From: Nitrospirota bacterium
GTDB taxonomy: Bacteria; Nitrospirota; Nitrospiria; Nitrospirales; Nitrospiraceae
Reading direction: 5' to 3'
NCBI GenBank assembly: GCA_020028595.1
Contig: JAIBHQ010000085.1
Coordinates: forward strand, 1 to 6,096
DNA: 6,096 nucleotides
The notes beneath the pieces are model-generated. The model saw only the letters and a list, made by a program, of their open reading frames with translations, ran no database searches and was not told the DNA's origin. Shown in pieces: positions 1 through 4,792 of this stretch (position 1 is the stretch's first letter; every line of letters begins with the position of its first letter). The translations under genes and the position numbers were made by a program.

Positions 1-80
1 CCGTAGAGGAAGCCGTGGTCGAAGACGGAGATCAGCGCGTCTTCGCGTGTCACGAAGCGATCATTGAGAAAAATCCACAT
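1..80 (-). CDS. pabC: Fold-type IV PLP-dependent enzyme, aminodeoxychorismate lyase / branched-chain aminotransferase family (N-terminal part only)
   Basis: Reading the minus strand from the ATG at 80 gives 27 codons that run off the left edge. The peptide begins MWIFLNDRF and contains SVFDHGFLYG. This matches the N-terminus of class IV aminotransferases and aminodeoxychorismate lyases, where the segment is usually followed by a GDGVFET-like stretch. The catalytic PLP lysine lies outside the window. Such proteins are either IlvE (branched-chain aminotransferase) or PabC (4-amino-4-deoxychorismate to PABA plus pyruvate), and this fragment alone cannot separate them. PabC is preferred because the gene lies directly downstream of a PabB-like gene on the same strand, 75 bp away. 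No clear Shine-Dalgarno precedes the ATG; the spacer is largely a heptamer repeat. The family call is secure and the symbol is inferred from context. Confidence 0.75.
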   Translation of the reverse strand, partial: MWIFLNDRFVTREDALISVFDHGFLY

Positions 81-88
81 ATTCAGAC

Positions 89-116
89 GTGATCCGTGAT
101 GCGTGACGGGTGACGA
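89..116 (+). repeat. Tandem GTGAYGA heptamer array, single arm
   Basis: Four head-to-tail 7-bp units are read on the plus strand: GTGATCC, GTGATGC, GTGACGG, GTGACGA. They fill much of the 75-bp spacer between the pabB stop and the pabC start. The units match those at 3249-3319 and 4718-4792. No opposing arm is visible here, so no hairpin of the kind seen at the other two loci is expected. Confidence 0.75.
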
Positions 117-155
117 GCGAAGAGTTTGATGAAAGGAATTATACAGGCTATCGGG

Positions 156-1652
156 TCAGCTTTCACCTAGGGCTTTGAAGAAGGCTTCGGCTTTATAGAG
201 CGTTTCTTCGTATTCCTTGACCGGATCGGAGTCCGCGACGATGCCGGCGCCGACCTGGAGATAGCCGCGCCCGCCGACCAGCAGCATGGTGCGGATGATG
301 ATGTTGAGATCGAGATCGCCGCTCCAACTCAGGTAGCCCATCGCGCCGGTGTAGGGCCCGCGCCGGACCGGTTCCAACCCCTCCAGAATCTCCATGCAGC
401 GGATCTTCGGCACGCCGGTGATGGTGCCGCCGGGGAAGACGGCCTTGATCAGGTCGAAGCCGTCCAATCCATCGCGCAACTCGCCCATGACGTTGGAGAC
501 GATATGGGAGACGTGGGAATAGCGTTCGACGATCATCAGTTCGTCCGCGCGCACCGAGCCGTATTTACACACGCGGCCCAGGTCGTTGCGTTCCAGATCG
601 ACCAGCATGAGATGTTCGGCGCGCTCCTTGGCGTTGGTGATCAGGTCTTCCGCGAGCTGGCGGTCTTCGGCGGGCGTGTGGCCGCGCGGCCGCGTGCCGG
701 CGATCGGGCGCGTGTCGACCCGGCGGCCGTCCAGCCGCACCAGCCGCTCCGGCGACGAACTCACCAGCGTCATGTTCTCGAAGGCCAGCAGGCCGGCGAA
801 GGGCGACGGATTGACCTCGCGCACGCGGCTGTAGAGCGCCTCGCCGGCATGTTCCCGGAAATGCTCCATCGGCCAGCCCGGGTCGCGGTCGATCGTCAGG
901 CGGTGCGAAAGATTGGCCTGGTAGATGTCGCCGGACTTGATGAACTCCTGGCACTGGCGCGCGCGCTCGACATAGTCCGAACGGGCCTGATCGGGTTTCA
1001 CGGCGAGGTGGCCGATGTGCAGGTCGTCCGCTCCGCGCTTGCGGCGCGCCAGCAATTTCGCGTGCAGTTCGGACAGACGGTCGCAGCCTTCGCCATACAG
1101 CTTCTCGCGCGGTTGGCCCAGGGCCCGGTCGAGCGGGGGCGCGTAGATCAGGTGCAGCATCCGCATCTTGTGATCCACGGCGGCGAAGAGATCCACGAAG
1201 GCGAATAACACATCGGGCAGGCGGAGGTCGTCCGTGGCCAGGGTGGGCAACGTTTCGAACTGCCGGATCAAATCGTAGCTTAAATAGCCGACCGCGCCGC
1301 CGATGAACGGCGGAGCGTCCTCCGGCCTGGGCATCCGCGAGGCCTTCAATAATTCGGCGAGGGCCTTGAAGGGATCGCCCTTGTGGATGACGGACCCGTC
1401 GCGGCTGCGGAGTTCGTAGCGCGTGCCCTTGCCGGACAATTCCAGATAGGGATCGCTGCCGAAGAACGACCAGCGCGCGACGGCGCCGCCGCCCTTGCCG
1501 CTTTCGAGCAGGAACGAGGGGCGGCCGGGCGCGGCGATCCGACGGTACAGCTCGAAGACGTCGGCCTCTGGCTGGGGCACCGAGAGAATCAGCGGCTGCG
1601 GCTGCGCCGCCATGAGGAAGCGCGCCCGCGACGGGCGGACCATTTTCAGCAT
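156..1652 (-). CDS. pabB: Aminodeoxychorismate synthase component I (TrpE/PabB chorismate-binding family)
   Basis: This 498-residue protein would convert chorismate, with ammonia from a PabA-type glutaminase not seen here, to 4-amino-4-deoxychorismate for folate synthesis in the cytosol. The N-terminal domain has SFLLESG (46-52) and GGAVGYLSYDL (118-128). The chorismate-binding domain shows DIYQANLSHR (242-251), PIAGTRPRG (316-324), HLMLVDLERNDLGR (347-360), FPGGTITGVPK (406-416), IIIRT (451-455) and GAGIVADSDP (468-477). The YQxNL motif, the GYLSWSGDLDLN stretch and the neighbouring pabC-like gene favour PabB. The alanine in PIAGT, where E. coli PabB has lysine, is TrpE-like, so anthranilate synthase component I remains possible. 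Length is usual for the family. The start is uncertain: ATGs at 1652, 1643 and 1613 all lack a good Shine-Dalgarno. A GATAAT box at 1700-1705 on the minus strand could be a -10 element, but no matching -35 is seen. Confidence 0.87.
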   Translation of the reverse strand: MLKMVRPSRARFLMAAQPQPLILSVPQPEADVFELYRRIAAPGRPSFLLESGKGGGAVARWSFFGSDPYLELSGKGTRYELRSRDGSVIHKGDPFKALAELLKASRMPRPEDAPPFIGGAVGYLSYDLIRQFETLPTLATDDLRLPDVLFAFVDLFAAVDHKMRMLHLIYAPPLDRALGQPREKLYGEGCDRLSELHAKLLARRKRGADDLHIGHLAVKPDQARSDYVERARQCQEFIKSGDIYQANLSHRLTIDRDPGWPMEHFREHAGEALYSRVREVNPSPFAGLLAFENMTLVSSSPERLVRLDGRRVDTRPIAGTRPRGHTPAEDRQLAEDLITNAKERAEHLMLVDLERNDLGRVCKYGSVRADELMIVERYSHVSHIVSNVMGELRDGLDGFDLIKAVFPGGTITGVPKIRCMEILEGLEPVRRGPYTGAMGYLSWSGDLDLNIIIRTMLLVGGRGYLQVGAGIVADSDPVKEYEETLYKAEAFFKALGES

Positions 1653-1748
1653 GCGTATGTTGTATCACAAGCCCGGCGTTCTTTCCTTTTTTAACCCGCA
1701 TTATCCATGAGCGATTCTGCTGCAATCGCGGATTCGCCGCTGCGACAA

Positions 1749-1777
1749 GCCAGCATGCGGTTGGGTGGCATGCTGGC
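1749..1777. repeat. Perfect inverted repeat, 10-bp stem with 9-nt loop
   Basis: The arm GCCAGCATGC (1749-1758) is the exact reverse complement of GCATGCTGGC (1768-1777), around the loop GGTTGGGTG. No T-tract follows on either strand, so it is unlikely to be an intrinsic terminator. It may be part of a palindromic intergenic element or a protein-binding site. Confidence 0.75.
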
Positions 1778-1804
1778 GGACGGGCTCGCCCCTCGTGGCC
1801 TCAA

Positions 1805-1822
1805 CGTACTGTTTCAAGTACG
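1805..1822. repeat. Short inverted repeat CGTACT / AGTACG
   Basis: Six-base arms at 1805-1810 and 1817-1822 surround a 6-nt loop. It lies 27 bp from the larger hairpin and probably belongs to the same palindromic intergenic element. Alone it is weak. Confidence 0.45.
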
Positions 1823-1945
1823 CTTCGGTCCCTCGCGGCTCCGCGCGCCCGTCTCGCTTGGCGACTGCGCGATTTCGCGACGAACCGTCACGAATAACGC
1901 GGGCGTTGCTCCACGTGCGGAACGACTTCCGGTCCATCCTGCGCC

Positions 1946-1975
1946 TTGACTTTCCCCCGTCGAGTTTGCTCAAAT
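1946..1975 (+). promoter_or_regulatory. Possible sigma70-type promoter for the atp operon
   Basis: TTGACT at 1946-1951 matches the -35 consensus in 5 of 6 bases. TCAAAT at 1970-1975, 18 bp downstream, matches the -10 consensus in 4 of 6. The position fits a short leader before the atpI start at 1996. This is a by-eye match only. Confidence 0.35.
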
Positions 1976-1995
1976 GCGCCGGGTTAGATGCCGAC

Positions 1996-2214
1996 ATGCC
2001 TCCCTCAAACGATCCGTTTTATGCGGGCCTAGGGCAGGCGGTCCGGATCGGGACCGAGTTGCTCGCGGCCCTGATTGTCGGAGGCGGGCTCGGCTGGGCG
2101 GCTGACACGTATCTGTTCGCGTCCGGTCCCTGGGGCATGGTGATCGGGCTGATCGTCGGTGCCACAGCCGGCATTCGCAACGTTATGCGAGCGGCGCAGA
2201 ACTGGTCCAAGTAA
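1996..2214 (+). CDS. atpI: AtpI/AtpZ-family ATP synthase accessory membrane protein
   Basis: This 72-residue protein starts at ATG 1996. Two hydrophobic helices are visible, about residues 14-36 (starting VRIGTELLAALIVGGGLGW) and 44-62 (GPWGMVIGLIVGATAGI), joined by a short loop and followed by the RNVMRAAQNW tail. The glycine-rich first helix, the SxPWG-like loop and the GxxxGxRN end are typical of the AtpI/AtpZ family. In other bacteria these proteins assist assembly of the c-ring or magnesium supply to the ATP synthase. It is first in the operon, 12 bp before atpB, the usual place for this gene. The same frame stays open upstream to 1765, but that sequence is repeat-like and has no family similarity I can see, so I chose the internal ATG. 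No strong Shine-Dalgarno is evident. Confidence 0.85.
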   Translation: MPPSNDPFYAGLGQAVRIGTELLAALIVGGGLGWAADTYLFASGPWGMVIGLIVGATAGIRNVMRAAQNWSK

Positions 2215-2226
2215 GAAAGGCGTTCC

Positions 2227-2976
2227 GTGGAAGAAAGTCCTCTCCATCCCTTCGAGCTGCACAATTATATTCCGATCAATCTGTTCGGCCTGGATATCTC
2301 CATCAACAAGGCCGTGATCATGATGTGGGTGGTGGTCGGGCTGGCGGCGTTTCTCCTGGTGAAGGCCGGCCGGTCGCGCCGGATGGTCCCGACCAAACTG
2401 CAGAGCCTGGGCGAGTTGCTCGTGGGATTCATCCGCGACATCATCCTCGACACGATGGGCAAGGGCGGTCTGAAATTTTTCCCCTTTATCGCGACACTCT
2501 TCGTCTTCATTCTCTTCAGCAATCTCCTCGGGTTGATTCCGGGCACCTATACCGTCACGAGCCAGATCATCGTGACCGCGGTGTTTGCGCTGACGGTCTA
2601 CACAATCAGTATCGTCATGGGCTTCATCCTGCACGGCGTGAAGTTTCTCGGCATTCTGGTGCCGCCGGGCACGCCGGGCTGGCTGCTGCCGCTGATGATT
2701 CCGATCGAACTGGTGAGCCAGTTGGCGCGGCCGATTTCGCTGGCCGTGCGATTGTTCGCGAACATGACGGCGGGGCATACGATCCTGGGCGTGCTGTTCG
2801 GGCTGGCGATCGGCGGGGGGCTGCTGATCGGCTGGCTGCCCTTTGCCTTCACGATCGCCATGAACGGCCTGGAAGTCGGCATCGCGTTCATTCAAGCGTA
2901 CATTTTCACGACCCTGACCTGCGTGTACATCGGGGATGCGTTCCATCTGCATGGCGCCGATGATCACGCGCATTGA
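2227..2976 (+). CDS. atpB: F1Fo ATP synthase subunit a
   Basis: This 249-residue polytopic membrane protein supplies the two proton half-channels next to the c-ring. Hydrophobic segments lie at about 27-46, 83-104, 112-136, 152-167, 184-208 and 216-238. The conserved segment PISLAVRLFANMTAGH (169-184) carries the essential arginine, R175, which corresponds to E. coli R210. FIQAYIF (221-227) carries Q223, corresponding to E. coli Q252. The E. coli pair E219/H245 appears swapped here as H184/E216. The start is GTG at 2227, preceded by AGAAAGG (2214-2220) with a 6-nt spacer; this Shine-Dalgarno overlaps the atpI stop codon, suggesting coupled translation. The C-terminus is histidine-rich. Length is normal for a bacterial subunit a, with no sign of truncation. 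Confidence 0.97.
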   Translation: MEESPLHPFELHNYIPINLFGLDISINKAVIMMWVVVGLAAFLLVKAGRSRRMVPTKLQSLGELLVGFIRDIILDTMGKGGLKFFPFIATLFVFILFSNLLGLIPGTYTVTSQIIVTAVFALTVYTISIVMGFILHGVKFLGILVPPGTPGWLLPLMIPIELVSQLARPISLAVRLFANMTAGHTILGVLFGLAIGGGLLIGWLPFAFTIAMNGLEVGIAFIQAYIFTTLTCVYIGDAFHLHGADDHAH

Positions 2977-2996
2977 GTTCACGTCTCTGATTATTT

Positions 2997-3006
2997 AAGG
3001 AAGGAG
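2997..3006 (+). promoter_or_regulatory. Strong ribosome binding site of atpE
   Basis: AAGGAAGGAG ends 8 nt before the atpE ATG. It is the best Shine-Dalgarno in the window, which fits the need for many c subunits per enzyme, and it settles the start of this small gene. Confidence 0.8.
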
Positions 3007-3014
3007 TCTACGAC

Positions 3015-3245
3015 ATGGATGCAGCAGCAGCAGCGTTGGTGGGCATGGGATTGGCGGCGGCGGGCTTTGCCGGGGCCGGCGTCGGGATCGGGTATATTTT
3101 CGGCAAGATGATCGAAGCGGTGGCGCGCCAGCCGGAAGCGGAAGCACGGGTCGGCAAGTACATGTGGATCGGTTTCGCGCTGGTCGAAGCCATTGCGCTG
3201 TACGGACTGGTCATTGCGTTCATCATCATGGGACTCCGGAAGTAA
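3015..3245 (+). CDS. atpE: F1Fo ATP synthase subunit c
   Basis: This 76-residue hairpin proteolipid forms the rotating ring of Fo. The first helix (about 5-33) has small residues and the spaced glycines G20, G22, G24, G26 typical of tight helix packing. The polar loop has ARQPE (37-41), the site that contacts F1. The second helix (about 50-72) carries the ion-binding carboxylate E58 within FALVEAIALYG. Residue 59 is alanine rather than the Ser/Thr of sodium-binding rings, so proton coupling is expected, although this is a motif argument only. The gene follows atpB by 38 bp with a strong Shine-Dalgarno. It is separated from atpF by 94 bp that contain a repeat hairpin. Confidence 0.97.
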   Translation: MDAAAAALVGMGLAAAGFAGAGVGIGYIFGKMIEAVARQPEAEARVGKYMWIGFALVEAIALYGLVIAFIIMGLRK

Positions 3246-3248
3246 CCA

Positions 3249-3319
3249 GTGACGAGTTATGAGTGATGAGTCAGGGGCATCGAGTACTTACTCATCACTC
3301 GTCACGCATCACTCATTAC
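3249..3319. repeat. GTGAYGA heptamer arrays in inverted orientation (hairpin-forming)
   Basis: The left arm on the plus strand reads GTGACGA, GTTATGA, GTGATGA, then a degenerate GTCAGGG (3249-3276). The right arm (3285-3319), read on the minus strand, gives GTAATGA, GTGATGC, GTGACGA, GTGATGA, then a degenerate GTAAGTA. The arms are largely complementary, for example GTGACGAGT at 3249 against ACTCGTCAC ending at 3305, separated by a short spacer. It fills nearly the whole atpE-atpF spacer. No T-tract follows, so complete termination is not expected. Confidence 0.8.
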
Positions 3320-3339
3320 TAGCTAGGTAGGATGAAGCC

Positions 3340-3849
3340 ATGCCGCAATTTGACACGCATTTCTTTTCATCGCTGATTTTCTGGGAGTTCCTCTCCTTCG
3401 GCATTCTGTTCTGGGTGCTGTGGAAGTTCGCCTTCCCGCCGATTCTCCAGACCCTTGATGAGCGCGAGCGCAAGATCAAAGAGAGCCTGGAGCAGGCGGA
3501 CCGGCATCGCGCCGAGGCCGAGCAGAAGATGCAGGAGTACGAGGCGAAGCTCAAAACCGCCTCCAAGGAAGCCGAGACGTTGCTGGCGGCGGCCAAAGAG
3601 CGGGCCCAGCGGATCATGGAGGAGAACGAGCAGCGCCTCAGGACGGAAACGCAGCGGTCCAAGGAAGATGCGACGCGTGAAATTGATCAGGAACGCCGGC
3701 GGGCGATTCAGGACATCCGCAATCAGACGACCGAGATGGCGTTGTTGGTGGCCGAAAAGGTCGTCGGCCGCAGCCTCAACGACGCCGATCACAAGCGCAT
3801 GGCCGACGAGGCGCTGGCCTCCGTCGCCAAGGAATTCGACAAGAACTGA
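3340..3849 (+). CDS. atpF: F1Fo ATP synthase subunit b
   Basis: This 169-residue protein is the peripheral stalk that holds F1 to the membrane. One transmembrane helix spans about residues 9-31. A long charged coiled coil follows (about 38-128, rich in Glu, Lys, Arg, Gln and Ala), and then the conserved C-terminal segment EMALLVAEKVVGRSL (132-146), which contacts the delta subunit. The N-terminus MPQFDTHFFSSLIFW resembles b-prime type subunits. Only one b gene is visible. It is last in the operon and ends 24 bp before a strong terminator, whereas in the standard order atpH and atpA would follow. The start at ATG 3340 is preceded by TAGGTAGGATG, a modest ribosome binding site. Confidence 0.95.
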   Translation: MPQFDTHFFSSLIFWEFLSFGILFWVLWKFAFPPILQTLDERERKIKESLEQADRHRAEAEQKMQEYEAKLKTASKEAETLLAAAKERAQRIMEENEQRLRTETQRSKEDATREIDQERRRAIQDIRNQTTEMALLVAEKVVGRSLNDADHKRMADEALASVAKEFDKN

Positions 3850-3872
3850 TTCCGTTTTTAGAGACTATGACG

Positions 3873-3900
3873 AAAAGCCCGGCACAGGCCGGGCTTTTTT
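3873..3900 (+). terminator. Intrinsic terminator after atpF, possibly bidirectional
   Basis: An 11-bp perfect stem, AAAAGCCCGGC (3873-3883) with GCCGGGCTTTT (3888-3898), closes a 4-nt loop (ACAG) and runs into six Ts on the plus strand. On the minus strand it is followed by four Ts, so it may also end larE transcripts. The larE stop codon (3899-3901) is built from the complement of the T-tract. Because it sits directly after atpF, it marks the end of the Fo operon. Confidence 0.92.
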
Positions 3901-4696
3901 ATTTGGCGGACACGTTGCCGCTGCCTCTGCGGTAGCCGGCCGGGTCGAGCGTGACGGAGGCGAATCCGAAGTCGCGGAGTTGCTCTGCAACCGCGGCGCT
4001 CATGGCCGGCTCCAGCAAGCGGGACACTTCCATGGAGTCCACTTCCACCCGCGCCGCTCCCTCCGATTCCCGCACCCGCACCTGCCGGAATCCCTGCTCC
4101 AGCAGAAATGCTTCGGCACGTTCCACGCGCGAGAGTTTTTCGACCGTGATGGGCGTGCCCCGCTGAATACGGGAGGAGAGGCAGGCCGCAGCGGGCTTGT
4201 CCCAGTTGGACAGCATCAGCTCCCTGGCCAGTTCGCGGACGGCGATCTTGGACAGTCCGGCTTCGACCAGCGGGCTGCGCACGCCCCACTCGCGGGCCGC
4301 CTTGAGGCCCGGCCGTTCGTCGCCCAAATCATCCAGGTTTGTGCCGTCCACCACGGCGCGCATGTGCAATTCCTGCTGCAGGCCCTCCAGTAATTGATAG
4401 AGATCCGTCTTGCAGTGGAAGCAACGGCTGGCGTCGTTCTGCACGAAGGCGGGCACTTGCAACTGATCGGTCCGGACAATCTGGTGGCGCGCGCCGATCT
4501 CGGCGGCGAGCTTCGTGGCCCACTCGAGTTCAATCTCGGGAAACGTCGGCGAGACCGCCGTGACGGCCAGGGCCTTGGCGCCCAGCGCGTCGTGCGCGGC
4601 TTTCAGCACCAGCGTGCTGTCGATGCCCCCGGAAAAGGCGACCAGCACAGAGCCCATGTCTTTCATGATGTCGTGCAAGCGCTGGAGTTTGCTCAT
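3899..4696 (-). CDS. larE: LarE, ATP-dependent sulfur transferase for nickel-pincer nucleotide cofactor synthesis
   Basis: This 265-residue cytosolic PP-loop enzyme is known to activate the pyridinium dicarboxylate made by LarB by adenylation and to insert sulfur; LarC then adds nickel. The PP-loop SGGIDS is at 22-27, and DGTN (117-120) and DKPAAACLSSR (166-176) follow. Cysteines C92 and C95 (RCFHCK) and C172 (ACLSSR) form the three-cysteine pattern. Known LarE proteins either sacrifice one cysteine sulfur or, when all three cysteines are present, bind a 4Fe-4S cluster that carries the sulfur; this protein fits the second type. The tail has RRGSGN (256-261). Length is normal. No larA, larB or larC is visible. 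It converges on atpF and lies 92 bp downstream of the M16 gene on the same strand, with a repeat hairpin between. No good Shine-Dalgarno is seen. Confidence 0.93.
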   Translation of the reverse strand: MSKLQRLHDIMKDMGSVLVAFSGGIDSTLVLKAAHDALGAKALAVTAVSPTFPEIELEWATKLAAEIGARHQIVRTDQLQVPAFVQNDASRCFHCKTDLYQLLEGLQQELHMRAVVDGTNLDDLGDERPGLKAAREWGVRSPLVEAGLSKIAVRELARELMLSNWDKPAAACLSSRIQRGTPITVEKLSRVERAEAFLLEQGFRQVRVRESEGAARVEVDSMEVSRLLEPAMSAAVAEQLRDFGFASVTLDPAGYRRGSGNVSAK

Positions 4697-4717
4697 TGAT
4701 GGTTATCCGGACTTTGA

Positions 4718-4792
4718 GTGACGAGTGATGAGTAACGGGTGATGAGTGGTGCGCACATCCTTACTCATTACGCATCACGGATCACGCGTCAC
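4718..4792. repeat. GTGAYGA heptamer arrays in inverted orientation (hairpin-forming)
   Basis: The left arm on the plus strand reads GTGACGA, GTGATGA, GTAACGG, GTGATGA, GTGGTGC (4718-4752). The right arm (4761-4792), read on the minus strand, gives GTGACGC, GTGATCC, GTGATGC, GTAATGA, GTAA. The arms are largely complementary. The array fills most of the M16-larE spacer, begins 21 bp upstream of the larE ATG, and its outermost unit contains the stop codon of the M16 gene. Confidence 0.8.

Larger units (their letters stand above)
1653..1995. other. Divergent intergenic region (343 bp), no convincing gene
   Basis: This region separates the minus-strand pab genes from the plus-strand atp operon. 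Open frames exist on both strands, but their translations are rich in Arg, Ser and Ala, carry no recognisable motif, and overlap each other and the hairpins. I therefore treat the stretch as non-coding. It contains a 10-bp perfect inverted repeat at 1749-1777, a shorter one at 1805-1822, GC-rich sequence between about 1825 and 1900, and a possible promoter just before atpI. The dense short palindromes and coding-like GC content suggest a dispersed intergenic repeat element, which is inference. Confidence 0.6.

Noticed and set aside
565..1725. Long 386-codon open frame on the minus strand overlapping pabB
   Set aside because: It is a frame-shifted shadow of pabB, rich in Arg, Ala, Pro and Gly with no motif; all conserved TrpE/PabB motifs are in the other frame.
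1749..1777. Intrinsic terminator for pabB or atp transcripts
   Set aside because: It lies upstream of both divergent genes and has no T-run on either side.
1707..1949. Small plus-strand open frame (80 codons) in the divergent intergenic region
   Set aside because: No Shine-Dalgarno, no recognisable motif, and it spans two hairpins; the overlapping minus-strand frame at 1701-1997 is equally unconvincing.
2029..2982. 317-codon open frame on the minus strand across atpB
   Set aside because: It is antisense to atpB, which has all subunit a motifs; its translation is a His/Gln/Arg/Asp-rich low-complexity string typical of antisense shadows.
3249..3319. CRISPR array or intrinsic terminator at the heptamer repeats
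   Set aside because: Units are 7 bp with no spacers, so it is not CRISPR; there is no T-tract after the stem, so it is not a standard terminator.
3455..4393. 312-codon plus-strand open frame crossing atpF, the terminator and larE
   Set aside because: It runs out of frame through atpF and antisense through larE, and crosses a strong intrinsic terminator; both real genes are well supported.
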